A stretch of DNA of 64,000 nucleotides from Janthinobacterium sp051380875 (GTDB taxonomy: Bacteria; Pseudomonadota; Gammaproteobacteria; Burkholderiales; Burkholderiaceae_D): the NCBI RefSeq assembly GCF_051380875.1, contig NZ_JBNYXW010000024.1, positions 1 to 64,000 on the forward strand. Reading direction: 5' to 3'. A program made the position numbers and the translations under genes. The notes beneath the pieces were generated by a model. The model worked only from the letters and a program-made list of their open reading frames with translations, ran no database searches and was not told where the DNA came from. Below, one piece after another: positions 28,908 through 37,364 of the stretch (within the stretch, counting starts at the first letter, position 1; the number at the start of each line of letters is the position of its first letter).

Positions 28908-29783
28908 ATGCTGCTCGCAATCGACATCGGCGGCACCAAGCTGGCCGCCGCCATGGTGGAAGACGGCACTATCGTTGCGCGGCGGCAAGTACCCATGGTC
29001 ACCGGCGCGGCGCAATTTTCTACCGCCATCGAGGCCCTCGTGGACGGCTGGCCGGGACCAGCCCAGGTCAGCGTGGCCACTACCGGCTATATCGACGACG
29101 GCAAGGTGTATCCCGTGAACCGCAACATCATCTCATTCTGGAATGGCTTTCCTTTGGCCCAACTGCTGCGCCAGCGCTTTGGCTGTCCCGTGGCCCTGTT
29201 CAACGACGCCCAGGCGGCCGCGTGGGGAGAATATTGCGCGCGGCGCGACGAGGGCGATGGCACGCATCCGGCCAATTTGCTGTTCATTACCCTGTCGACG
29301 GGCGTCGGCGGTGGCCTGGTGCTCGATCACCGCTTGCGCGCGGGGCCGCACGGGCTGGCTGGCCACGTCGGGCACGCGCCGGCCCGCCTGGCACCTGCCG
29401 ATGGCGCCGTCGTGTGCGGCTGCGGCCGGCTGGGCTGCCTGGAAATGCTCGCTTCGGGCACGGCGCTGGCGCGCCAGGCCAGTGTCATTTTCCAGGAAAC
29501 GCTCGACAGCGCCCGGCTGTTCGCGCTGGCGGCGGACGAGCCGCGCGCAGCCGCTATTGTCGACAATGCGGCGCTGGCGGTGGCTGAAGCCATCGCGGGA
29601 TACCACATGATCGTCGATCTGGACGAAGTGGTCATCGGCGGCAGCGTGGGCCTGGCATCGGGCATGCTGGGGCGCATCAGCGCGGCCCTGGCGGGTTTGC
29701 CGCTGGCCAGCCCGCCGCGCCTCAGCGCCGCCCGGCTGGGTGCGGATGCGGGCTTGCTGGGAGCGGCTGCCGCCCTGGCTTGA
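28908..29783 (+). CDS. nanK: N-acetylmannosamine kinase (ROK family)
   Basis: Sugar kinase of 291 residues that phosphorylates ManNAc. Phosphate motif DIGGTK (6-11), catalytic Asp100 (FNDAQAAAWGE), and the ROK zinc motif with His156 in GHVGH and cysteines in CGCGRLGCLE (170-179). The position right after nanE, with 1 nt between the genes, supports ManNAc over other sugars. A 7-bp hairpin (29805-29823) without a T-run follows its stop, ahead of the porin promoter. Confidence 0.92.
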   Translation: MLLAIDIGGTKLAAAMVEDGTIVARRQVPMVTGAAQFSTAIEALVDGWPGPAQVSVATTGYIDDGKVYPVNRNIISFWNGFPLAQLLRQRFGCPVALFNDAQAAAWGEYCARRDEGDGTHPANLLFITLSTGVGGGLVLDHRLRAGPHGLAGHVGHAPARLAPADGAVVCGCGRLGCLEMLASGTALARQASVIFQETLDSARLFALAADEPRAAAIVDNAALAVAEAIAGYHMIVDLDEVVIGGSVGLASGMLGRISAALAGLPLASPPRLSAARLGADAGLLGAAAALA

Positions 29784-29804
29784 CGCTCCCGGATCATGCC
29801 TGAA

Positions 29805-29823
29805 AGCCCGCGCCATGCGGGCT
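29805..29823 (+). other. Hairpin after nanK
   Basis: AGCCCGC and GCGGGCT pair perfectly around a 5-nt loop, 22 nt after the nanK stop. No T-run follows, so it is a weak or Rho-assisted terminator at best, or an mRNA-stabilising structure at the end of the first transcription unit. Confidence 0.4.
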
Positions 29824-29882
29824 GAAGCCGTTCGCCCCTGCCCTCGAAACATTCCTTTCGTACAAAAAAGCAACAAGCTTAT

Positions 29883-29907
29883 AAGTTGTTTGACATTAGA
29901 TATCATA
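29883..29907 (+). promoter_or_regulatory. Candidate sialic-acid operator/promoter, copy 2
   Basis: Matches the element at 19646 at 22 of 25 positions: the same AAGTTGTTTGACAT followed by GATATC. Here GATATC is part of a wider palindrome, AGATAT-CAT-ATATCT. TTACAC 17 bp after TTGACA is a possible -10. It lies 100 nt before the porin start, so the porin and the genes after it probably form a second unit under the same control. Confidence 0.55.
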
Positions 29908-30006
29908 TATCTTTACACTGATTTTCGAGCCAAGTAAGAACTAACCCAAAGCTCATGTATTGAAATTCTTTCCAACACAACAAGTATCAAACAACTGGAG
30001 AAGTCA

Positions 30007-31146
30007 ATGAAAGTCAAGCGCACCCTGCTCATCGCTGTTCCACTGGCGGCCTGCACCATTTCCGCGTCGGCGCAGGTGACACTGCCGCCCATCAATATCA
30101 GTGGCCAGTTCGAGTATTCGATCAGCGACCGCAAGGGCTTGACGGAGCAAGGCGACAATGAACACCGCCAGCGCAGCCATCCTGGCGTGCTGGTCGCCTT
30201 TGGCAGCGTGCTGCCGCTCGACAATTCGGGCCTGAGTGCCGAGCTGTTCGTCTCGACCAAGCTGGTGACGGGCGACGCCACCCCGGCCTGGACGAATTCG
30301 TTTGGCAACCGCGAAGCGTGGGGCGGCATCAACAGCCAGTACGGCGCGGTGCGCTTCGGGCGCCAATGGCTCGACAGCTACATCAATGTGCTCGACCCGT
30401 ATGCATCGGGCGGCAACATCGGCGAAATGAGTGAACTGGGCACGGGCGCCGGCAAGGGCTACCCGGCCGGCCTGACGCGTATCTCGAACGCCATCTGGGC
30501 CGACAATTCGCTGACCTATACCAGCCCGAAAGTGGCGGGACTGGCCACTCTGCGCGCACAGTTCTACTGGAACGGCAGCAGTTTCACGGACGAAAAGCTG
30601 GTCTCGGCCACGGCGCCCAACATCGCGCCCAACACCAAGGCAGCCAACGGCTACGTCCTGGGCGCGCGCATCGACTATCCCGTCGTGCGCATCGACCTGA
30701 ACTATGGTTCGCAAAAGCAGAACTTGAAGAACGCCCTGGCCACCAGCGACAACAGCGCGCTGGCCGACGGCGTGTATGAAACCACGCAAACCATGGTTGG
30801 CGGCATGCTGCCCATCGGCCCGCATACGCTGCGCCTGCTGTTGATCCAGGACAAGACGCAGCGGCCGAACGGCAGCAGCATCAAGGATAACGAAATCATC
30901 CTGGGCGGCCAGTACAGCGTCACGCCTAACTTCCACCTGCGTCCCGTGCTCATGATCCACAAGGTCGACAGTGTGCCCAACGACGCGAACGACTACAAGC
31001 AGCTGCGCGTGGAGCTCGCTTACAAGATGAATCTGGGCCTGACGCGCGGTTCGACCTCGTTCTGGTTCCGCCCGACCTACCGCAAATGGGATACCAGCGG
31101 CAACAAGTTTACGGAACTGCGCGCCGGCTTCACAACCAATTTCTAA
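30007..31146 (+). CDS. Gram-negative porin
   Basis: Outer-membrane trimeric porin of 379 residues. A signal peptide ends ISASA (about residue 22). The mature chain has alternating beta strands, an arginine-rich constriction segment (VRFGRQWLDSYINVLD), a long loop and the C-terminal aromatic Phe after FTTN needed for outer-membrane insertion. A GGAGAAG ribosome site precedes the ATG. Its placement after the second operator suggests it admits sialic acid, like NanC in E. coli, though it is of the general betaproteobacterial porin type and not NanC-like. Confidence 0.88.
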   Translation: MKVKRTLLIAVPLAACTISASAQVTLPPINISGQFEYSISDRKGLTEQGDNEHRQRSHPGVLVAFGSVLPLDNSGLSAELFVSTKLVTGDATPAWTNSFGNREAWGGINSQYGAVRFGRQWLDSYINVLDPYASGGNIGEMSELGTGAGKGYPAGLTRISNAIWADNSLTYTSPKVAGLATLRAQFYWNGSSFTDEKLVSATAPNIAPNTKAANGYVLGARIDYPVVRIDLNYGSQKQNLKNALATSDNSALADGVYETTQTMVGGMLPIGPHTLRLLLIQDKTQRPNGSSIKDNEIILGGQYSVTPNFHLRPVLMIHKVDSVPNDANDYKQLRVELAYKMNLGLTRGSTSFWFRPTYRKWDTSGNKFTELRAGFTTNF

Positions 31147-31184
31147 GCCCGGGCCACTCTCTTCCACCTACCACACTGTCCATC

Positions 31185-32339
31185 ATGAAAAAACTCAGCT
31201 GTGCATTGCTGCTTTGCACCACCTTCGCCTTCTCCGGCGCCCAGGCCATTGATACCGCGCCACGCTGGCCCGATTTCCCGGCCCCCATCAAGAACGGCGC
31301 CGGCGCGCGCATCGGCGCCACCATCTATGCGGGCCTGGGTTCGGCCGGCAAGGCCTGGTATGGGCTCGACACCGCCAAACCTGGCGCTCCATGGGTGGCG
31401 CTGGCGCCATTTCCTGATGCGGCGCGCGATGCCGCCAGCGCCGTCGCCATCAACGGCTTGGTCTACCTGTTCGGCGGCTCCGGCAAGAACGCTCCCGAAG
31501 ACAAGGCCCTGACCGTGTTCGACACGGCGTATGTCTACGATCCGGCCGCCAATAGCTGGCGCCAGCTGCCCACGCGCGCGCCGCTGGGCATCTTCACGGC
31601 CAGCGTGGTCTCCACCGACCAGCAGAACATCGTTTTCTTTGGCGGCGTCAACAAGGCCATCTTCGACGGCTATTTCCAGGACTACGCCGTGGGCGCGTTT
31701 GATGACAAGGAGCGCCAGGCCATAGTCGCCGGGCATTACTTTGACCAGCGACCGCAAGACTATCTGTGGACGGCGCAGGTGATGAGCTACAACCCGCAAA
31801 CGAACCAGTGGCACAACCTGGGCACGGACCCGCAACTGCCGACCGTCGGTTCGGGCGTGGCCGTGCAAGGCAAGGTATTGACCATGGTGAATGGCGAAAT
31901 CAAGCCGGGCCTGCGTTCGCCGCAGGTCAAGGAAGTGACCATCGATGGCGACAAGCTGACGTGGAAGCAAGGCGGCAAGCTGCCCGCCCCACCCGGCGCC
32001 ACGCGCCAGGAAGGCGTGGCGGGCGCATTCGCCGGCTACAGCAACAAGGTGCTGCTGGTGGCGGGCGGCGCCAACTTCCCCGGTGCCTGGCAGCAATTCG
32101 ACGCCGGCCAGAACTATGCCCACAAGGGCTTGAAGAAAACCTGGCGCGACGATATCTATGCGCGCCGCGCCGGCACCTGGTCGCACGTGGGCAAGTTGCC
32201 GGCGGGCCTGGGCTACGGCACCGGCATCCAGCTCGATGACGGCGTGCTGGTCATCGGCGGTGAACGCGACGGCGGCGCCGCCAGCAAGGACGTGTTCCTG
32301 CTGCAATGGGATGGCAAGGCAGTCCACATCGTGCATTAA
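31185..32339 (+). CDS. nanM: Periplasmic N-acetylneuraminate epimerase (mutarotase)
   Basis: Kelch beta-propeller of 384 residues with a signal peptide ending SGAQA (about residue 20). It shares YAGLGSAGKAWYGLD, LFGGSG, FFGG, GEIKPGLRSP and VAGGANFPGAW with NanM of E. coli, which converts alpha- to beta-N-acetylneuraminate in the periplasm after sialidase action. The length is normal for NanM. It is a paralogue of the unexported copy at 19738. The start is 38 nt after the porin stop and no clear ribosome site is visible. Confidence 0.93.
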   Translation: MKKLSCALLLCTTFAFSGAQAIDTAPRWPDFPAPIKNGAGARIGATIYAGLGSAGKAWYGLDTAKPGAPWVALAPFPDAARDAASAVAINGLVYLFGGSGKNAPEDKALTVFDTAYVYDPAANSWRQLPTRAPLGIFTASVVSTDQQNIVFFGGVNKAIFDGYFQDYAVGAFDDKERQAIVAGHYFDQRPQDYLWTAQVMSYNPQTNQWHNLGTDPQLPTVGSGVAVQGKVLTMVNGEIKPGLRSPQVKEVTIDGDKLTWKQGGKLPAPPGATRQEGVAGAFAGYSNKVLLVAGGANFPGAWQQFDAGQNYAHKGLKKTWRDDIYARRAGTWSHVGKLPAGLGYGTGIQLDDGVLVIGGERDGGAASKDVFLLQWDGKAVHIVH

Positions 32340-32415
32340 ACATAAGCATTGGCGCCTGGCGCGGCAGTCACGGCCGCCGCCAGGCGCGTTTCCACATTGA
32401 TTAAGAAAAAATACC

Positions 32416-33531
32416 ATGACTGAAGCCTACCGCCAACATCACGGCCGCATCCTGTGTGGCGACGCCTGGATCGACGGCACCCTGACGGTGGCGCCAGACG
32501 GGCGCATCGCCGCCATCGAAGAACGCGCAGGCACCGAAGGGCTGACGCTGTTGCCCGGTTTTATCGACCTGCACGTGCATGGCGGCGGCGGCGCCGACAT
32601 CATGCAGGGCGGCGACGCGGCCGCGCGCATCGCCGCCGCCCATGTGCGCCATGGCACGACGGCCCTGCTGGCCACCACCATGACGGCGCCGATGGCCGAA
32701 CTGGAAGCCGTGCTGGCGGGGTTGGGGCAAGCCTGCGGCACGCGCCAGCCGGGCGCCGCCCGCGTGCTGGGTGTGCATCTGGAGGGACCGTTCATCAACC
32801 AGGAAAAGCTGGGTGCCCAGCCCGACCATGCCTGCGTGGCCGTGCTGGACAGCCTGCACCGGCTGCGCAGCCTGGCGCCCATCCGCGTCATCACCATCGC
32901 GCCGGAAATCGCCGGCCACCTGGAAATCATCCGCGTGCTCAGCGCCGACGGCGTGCGCATGCAGCTCGGCCACACCAGCGGCAGCTATGACGACGGCGTG
33001 GCCGGCCTGCGCCATGGCGCCACCAGCTTTGCCCACCTGTTCAATGCCATGACGGGCTTGCACCACCGCCAGCCCGGCATCGTCGGCGCCGCGCTGGCCC
33101 ATGCGCGCTACGCGGAAATCATCCCCGACCTGCTGCATGTGCACCCGGGCGCCCTGCTCACGGCACTGCGCGCCATCCCGCAGCTGTATTGCGTGACCGA
33201 CTCCACTTCAGCCACCGGCATGCAGGACGGCGATTACCGCCTGGGCTCGCACACCGTCACCAAATGCCAGGGCGGCGTGCGCCTGGCCGACGGCACCCTG
33301 GCCGGTTCCTGCCTGACCATGGACCAGGCCTTGCGCAACCTGGTCTCCGTGGGACTGGACTTGGCCGACGCCTCGCGCCGGCTGTCTGCCTATCCCGCCG
33401 ATTACCTGGGCGTCACGGACCGCGGCCGTTTGCGCGTGGGTGCCTGGGCCGACATCGCCGCCTTCGATGCCAACCTGGCCTTGCAAGCAGTAGTGGCCGA
33501 GGGAGAACGCATTGATCTGGCGCAAGCGTAA
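32416..33531 (+). CDS. nagA: N-acetylglucosamine-6-phosphate deacetylase
   Basis: Amidohydrolase of 371 residues that deacetylates GlcNAc-6-P, the product of NanE. Metal and substrate motifs: LPGFIDLHVHGGGG, HLEGPFIN with metal-ligand Glu, GHTSGSYDD and FAHLFNAM with metal-ligand histidines, and CVTDSTSATGM with the catalytic Asp. Ends with the usual GxxADI segment. The next enzyme, NagB, is not encoded here and must lie elsewhere. The last 20 nt overlap the start of a small lipoprotein gene. Confidence 0.95.
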   Translation: MTEAYRQHHGRILCGDAWIDGTLTVAPDGRIAAIEERAGTEGLTLLPGFIDLHVHGGGGADIMQGGDAAARIAAAHVRHGTTALLATTMTAPMAELEAVLAGLGQACGTRQPGAARVLGVHLEGPFINQEKLGAQPDHACVAVLDSLHRLRSLAPIRVITIAPEIAGHLEIIRVLSADGVRMQLGHTSGSYDDGVAGLRHGATSFAHLFNAMTGLHHRQPGIVGAALAHARYAEIIPDLLHVHPGALLTALRAIPQLYCVTDSTSATGMQDGDYRLGSHTVTKCQGGVRLADGTLAGSCLTMDQALRNLVSVGLDLADASRRLSAYPADYLGVTDRGRLRVGAWADIAAFDANLALQAVVAEGERIDLAQA

Positions 33532-33973
33532 GTTTGCTTTCGCCTGCCTGGCGCTGACACTGCCCTTGGCTGGTTGCGGTGGCGATATCGCACCGCAGGG
33601 CGTCGTGCCGCGCGCAGCCGTGCTCCCGTTGGTCACGGCCGCAGCTGAGCCTGCCAAGGCTGCGCGCGCGCCGTTGAGCGTCGGCTACGTCGAATACCAG
33701 GCCAGCGGCGGCTTGCATGCCTACGCGGCCGTGCAAGTGTTGCTGGAACTGGAACAAATGGACGTCAAAAATCCCGCGCTGGAATTGCAGGTGGCGGGCC
33801 GCCCGCTGGGACGCATCGCCCTGGCGCGGCCTCTCGCCACCGGCGCCCATTACGGTACGCGGCACTGGAGCGCGACGATTCCCGCCGCCTGGGCCATCAA
33901 GGGCGTGCGCTGGCGCGCCGTTGCCGACAGCCATGACGCCAGCGCGCCGCGCGCGATACCGCTGGCCGATTGA
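33512..33973 (+). CDS. Small putative lipoprotein, function unknown
   Basis: Protein of 153 residues starting with TTG at 33512, inside the end of nagA. GGGAG lies 7 nt upstream, which supports this start and translational coupling. The leader WRKRKFAFACLALTLPLAGC is a lipobox signal with lipid-bearing Cys22, and Gly at +2 predicts an outer-membrane location. The mature part contains an Ala/Pro-rich linker and a beta-rich core (GYVEYQASGGLHAY, WSATIPAAW). No known family is recognised. Its position between nagA and the sialidase suggests an accessory surface role in sialic-acid use. Confidence 0.65.
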   Translation: MIWRKRKFAFACLALTLPLAGCGGDIAPQGVVPRAAVLPLVTAAAEPAKAARAPLSVGYVEYQASGGLHAYAAVQVLLELEQMDVKNPALELQVAGRPLGRIALARPLATGAHYGTRHWSATIPAAWAIKGVRWRAVADSHDASAPRAIPLAD

Positions 33974-34090
33974 CGGCGAGTACACAGACACGGGACGCGC
34001 GCCTGCCACCCGTCAGGCGCGCGCGATCTCCCCAGTACGGGATGGTTTGGGGACTGGCCTGCGCCTGGCCCCGGGAAAGGAATCACTGCA

Positions 34091-35263
34091 ATGTTACCTG
34101 TCTTGCCGATTCAATCACTGCAACGCCTGGCTGCCGCCTGTACCCTGGGCATCGCCCTCGGCGCCACGCCCGTGGCCCAGGCGGCCATTTCCGCCAGCAC
34201 GCCATTTCCCGCCGCCGATGCCAGCTATGGCTGTTACCGGATTCCCGCCGTGGTGACATTGCAAAACGCCACCATCCTCGCCTTCGCCGAAGGACGGCCG
34301 TCCGGCTGCGCCGACTTCGGCAATATCCAGGTGGTCATGAAGAAAAGCCTGGACGGGGGCGCCACCTGGTCGGCCCTGTCCGTGGTGGCGGCAAATGGCA
34401 CCTTGCAGGCGGGCAACCCCGTGCCCGTGCTCGACACACTCGACCCCGCCTATCCGGGCGGCCGCTTGTTCCTGTTCTATAACACGGGCAATGCCAGCGA
34501 AAGCACCATCCGCAACGGCGGCGCGGGCATCCGCGAGCAATGGGTGGTGCGCTCGACCGATGGCGGCGCGACGTGGGGCTTGCCAGCCAACATCACGGCG
34601 CAGACGGCGAAGATCGGCGCGGCGCCATACAACAATGCGGCCGGCTGGCGCACCTTGGCGATGGGGCCGGGCCACGGCGTGCAGATGCGCTCGGGCCGTA
34701 TCGTGGTGCCGGGCAACTTCACGGCGGGACCGCCGCAAGCGGGCTACGCCGATGGCCGCGCCTATGTGTTTTATTCGGACGACCATGGCGCGACGTACAA
34801 AATTGGCAATGACACGGGCTATGCCTCGGCGAATGAATCGACGGCGGCCGAACTGAGCACCAGCCAGCTGATGCTCAACAGCCGCGAGCAAAGCGGTGCG
34901 ACGAAAAAACGCATCGTTTCCCTCAGTTCCGATGGCGGCGCCAATTTCAGCGCCGGTTTCGCCAACGCCACCCTGATCGACCCCGTTTGCGAAGGCAGCC
35001 TGCTGAACCTGGGCTGGAATGGCAAGCAATACTTGTTGCACGCCAACCCCGCTTCCACCACCAGCCGCAACAACCTGACCGTGCGCGCCAGCAAGGACGA
35101 TGGCCAGAGCTGGCCATTTTCCCTGCTGATCACGGCGGGCGCCTCGGCTTACAGCGACCTGACGCAGGTCGACGCCAGCAACCTCGGCATCCTGTATGAA
35201 AACGGCAGCAACGGCATTCGCTTCATGAAGATTCCACTCAGCACGGTGATCACGGCTCCCTGA
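34091..35263 (+). CDS. nanH: Secreted exo-alpha-sialidase (neuraminidase)
   Basis: GH33-type sialidase of 390 residues with a signal peptide ending AQAA (about 32). The YRIP motif at 49-52 supplies the first catalytic Arg; FAEGRPSGCADFG follows. At least four Asp-box-like repeats are present (SLDGGATW at 86-93, STDGGATW, SDDHGATY, SKDDGQSW). The tail includes the LYENGSN segment with the probable Tyr nucleophile. It would release terminal sialic acid outside the cell and supplies substrate for the rest of the cluster. Ribosome site GGAAAGGA precedes the ATG. Cell-wall anchors or lectin domains are absent. Confidence 0.93.
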   Translation: MLPVLPIQSLQRLAAACTLGIALGATPVAQAAISASTPFPAADASYGCYRIPAVVTLQNATILAFAEGRPSGCADFGNIQVVMKKSLDGGATWSALSVVAANGTLQAGNPVPVLDTLDPAYPGGRLFLFYNTGNASESTIRNGGAGIREQWVVRSTDGGATWGLPANITAQTAKIGAAPYNNAAGWRTLAMGPGHGVQMRSGRIVVPGNFTAGPPQAGYADGRAYVFYSDDHGATYKIGNDTGYASANESTAAELSTSQLMLNSREQSGATKKRIVSLSSDGGANFSAGFANATLIDPVCEGSLLNLGWNGKQYLLHANPASTTSRNNLTVRASKDDGQSWPFSLLITAGASAYSDLTQVDASNLGILYENGSNGIRFMKIPLSTVITAP

Positions 35264-35299
35264 TCGCGCCCGCGCTTTTTTCCTTTTACCCCCCCCTTT

Positions 35300-35330
35300 C
35301 CCGCCCTGCCTCGCAGCGGCGGGTTTTTTT
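35300..35330 (+). terminator. Intrinsic terminator after the sialidase gene
   Basis: Stem CCCGCC-CTGC with GCAG-C-GGCGGG (one bulged C, loop CTC) followed by seven T. It lies 37 nt after the sialidase stop and closes the sialic-acid cluster. Confidence 0.85.
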
Positions 35331-35333
35331 CGT

Positions 35334-35480
35334 TCATGCCGCCTTGCCAGTAATCAAGCCGGCAGCGGCCGCCAGGCCGTATGCGTAGAAGGAAAGGGAC
35401 AGCATGGCATCCTGCAAAGGTCGCGCTGGGCGAAGGAGTGTCAGCATCGAAGCATCATAGACGATTCCCCGCAGCAACAC
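35334..35480 (-). CDS. Possible small protein downstream of glutaminyl cyclase, 48 aa
   Basis: Open frame starting GTG at 35480, with AGGA a few nt upstream, 17 nt after the stop of the glutaminyl cyclase gene. The product has a basic N-terminal part (LLRPARPLQD) and an alanine/leucine-rich end that could be an amphipathic or short membrane helix. It stops just before the terminator of the opposing cluster. There is no recognised family. Chance open frames of this length are common in GC-rich DNA, so coding status is uncertain. Confidence 0.22.
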   Translation of the reverse strand: MLLRGIVYDASMLTLLRPARPLQDAMLSLSFYAYGLAAAAGLITGKAA

Positions 35481-35496
35481 TGTCCTGTAGAAACCA

Positions 35497-36327
35497 TTAA
35501 TGGCGCTGGATTTCGATCAGCTCGATCTCGAACAGCTTGGGCCACAATTTGCCGGTAACAAACAAGCGTTTGCCCCGTGCATCCCAGGCGATGCCGTTCA
35601 GCACCGCGTCGGGATTGGCCGTGCCCCGCTGCTCGGGCGGCAGCAAGCCCGTCAGGTCGATCCAGCCCACCACCTTGCCGCTGGCAGGGTCGATGCGGGC
35701 GATCACGTCCGCGCCCCAGACATTGGCAAACAGTTGCCCATTTACCATTTCCAGTTCATTCAGGCGCTCGATGGGGCGCCCCTCGGCCTTCACCTCGAAA
35801 CGCCGCACCTCCGTCAGCGTTTTCGGCTCCAGCACGCGGATGGCGGAAGTGCCGTCGCTCATGTAGACCACCTTGCCATCGCTGGCCAGGCCCCAGCCTT
35901 CGCCCTTGTAATGGAAGGTGCGTTTCAATTTGAAGGTTTTCTGGTCAAACACATAGCCGGTCTGCGAAATCCACGTCAGGCCGATGATCTCGTCGCCCAC
36001 CTCCGTGATGCCTTCGCCGAAGACGTTTTTGTCGAGCATGGCCCGCTGCAGCACCCTGCCCGTCGCCAGGTCCACCTTGCGCAACGATGACTGGCCATTC
36101 TGGCCCGTGCTTTCATACAAATGGCCATCCTTGAACAGCAAGCCCTGGGTGAACGCCTGCGTATCGTGCGGATAGGTATTCTTGATGAAATAGCCATATA
36201 CGGGAATGGCGGCCTGGGCATGGCCCATCTCGCTCATGAGTCCCAAGGTGCATAACAATCCCAGCAGCAATGAGCCTGTGGTGCGCTGGAGCCTGGTTTT
36301 GCCTGTGGCTTTACCGATGATCTTCAT
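35497..36327 (-). CDS. Glutaminyl-peptide cyclotransferase
   Basis: Exported enzyme of 276 residues that cyclises N-terminal glutamine to pyroglutamate. A signal peptide covers about 1-40 (ending GHAQA). The five-bladed propeller of bacterial/plant-type glutamine cyclotransferase (PF05096) shows YPHDTQAFTQGLLF, LYESTGQNGQSSLRKVDL, NVFGEGITEV, YKGEGWGLASDG, LNELEMVNGQLFANVW and LNGIAWDARGKRLFVTGKLWPKLFEI. The length fits the family. It is alone on its strand, upstream of the LysR gene in the same direction. Confidence 0.92.
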   Translation of the reverse strand: MKIIGKATGKTRLQRTTGSLLLGLLCTLGLMSEMGHAQAAIPVYGYFIKNTYPHDTQAFTQGLLFKDGHLYESTGQNGQSSLRKVDLATGRVLQRAMLDKNVFGEGITEVGDEIIGLTWISQTGYVFDQKTFKLKRTFHYKGEGWGLASDGKVVYMSDGTSAIRVLEPKTLTEVRRFEVKAEGRPIERLNELEMVNGQLFANVWGADVIARIDPASGKVVGWIDLTGLLPPEQRGTANPDAVLNGIAWDARGKRLFVTGKLWPKLFEIELIEIQRH

Positions 36328-36352
36328 ATTCTTGGCGGTGGTTGGCGAGCGC

Positions 36353-37261
36353 CTATTGTAATCGTCCGAGCGGCTCCATGCGCGCCCTGACGAGATCGAG
36401 CCAGGCGCGCGCGGCGAACGACAGCCGCCCGCCTCGGCGCCAGGCCAGCATCAGATTCCACTCCACGGGCGGGCCTTCCAGGGCAATGATGGCAAATTGC
36501 CCCTGGTCGAGCGTGTCGCAATACATCTTCGGCAGCAGGCACACGCCCACGCCCAGGCGCACCAGCGAGGCGATGAAGTCCCACTGGCCGCTGCGCCCGG
36601 TAATGCGCGGCGCGAAGCCGGCGCGCTGGCAGGCGTCTTGCACGATGTCGTTCAGGGCAAACGAAGCGCCGTAGAAAACGAAGGGACTGTCGGCCAGCTC
36701 GGCCAGCGCCACCGAACTGCGGCCGCGCCAGATACTGTCGGGCGGCGCAAGCAGGCACAGTGGCGAGCGCACCAGCGGCAAGGCCTCGAAATCCTGCCAG
36801 GTGGCCGCATTGCCCGGGTAGTCGAGCATGGTGCCCAGTTCCACCGTGCCGGTGCGCAAGTCGCGTTCGATGGCTTGCGTGCCGCTTTCATACATTTTCA
36901 GCTCGATGCCCGGATAGCGCTGGTGGTACTCGGCCAGCCACGGCGCCAGGGTGGAATGCGTTTGCGGCGACACGCCCACGCGCAACTCGCCCCGCTCCAG
37001 CTGCTGCAAGTCGCGCAATTCCACCGTCAATTCCGCGTGCAGGGCCAGCATCTCATGCGCGCGCGCCAGCACCACCTTGCCCGCGTCCGTCAGGGTAAAC
37101 CGCTTGCCGGCGCGGTCCAGCAAGGCCAGGTCCAGCGACTGTTCCAACTGCTGGATCATCTTGCTGACGGTGGGCTGGGTCACGTGCAGCTTGATGGCAG
37201 CCCGCGTAAAACTATTCTGCTCGACCACTTCGACGAAGTAGCGCAGGGAGCGGATATCCAT
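36353..37261 (-). CDS. LysR-family regulator, probable controller of the LrgA/LrgB pair
   Basis: Protein of 302 residues. The N-terminal HTH (about 1-60, MDIRSLRYFVEVVEQNSFTRAA) and the LysR effector domain (about 90-295) are complete. It is divergent from the lrgA/lrgB-type genes, the arrangement of CidR-like regulators that respond to acetate/pyruvate metabolism in Firmicutes. The ATG at 37261 begins the conserved MDIRSLRYF; one four codons earlier is less likely. An 11-bp palindrome lies 19 nt upstream. Confidence 0.9.
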   Translation of the reverse strand: MDIRSLRYFVEVVEQNSFTRAAIKLHVTQPTVSKMIQQLEQSLDLALLDRAGKRFTLTDAGKVVLARAHEMLALHAELTVELRDLQQLERGELRVGVSPQTHSTLAPWLAEYHQRYPGIELKMYESGTQAIERDLRTGTVELGTMLDYPGNAATWQDFEALPLVRSPLCLLAPPDSIWRGRSSVALAELADSPFVFYGASFALNDIVQDACQRAGFAPRITGRSGQWDFIASLVRLGVGVCLLPKMYCDTLDQGQFAIIALEGPPVEWNLMLAWRRGGRLSFAARAWLDLVRARMEPLGRLQ

Positions 37262-37279
37262 GATGCATTCCAATATCGA

Positions 37280-37290
37280 ATGATAATCAT
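37280..37290. promoter_or_regulatory. Palindrome in the LysR/lrgA divergent region
   Basis: ATGAT-A-ATCAT is a perfect 11-bp palindrome 18 nt before the LysR start codon, in a 103-bp A/T-rich divergent spacer. LysR proteins bind such interrupted palindromes, so it is a candidate autoregulatory site. TACAAT at 37327-37332 could be the -10 of the lrgA promoter. Both roles are inferred. Confidence 0.35.
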
Positions 37291-37364
37291 AAGTTTAAGT
37301 CATTTTATCTTTTGATGTTGTCTCTCTACAATGAAAGCTTCCCCCAGCCGTTTGAAAGCCTGTC

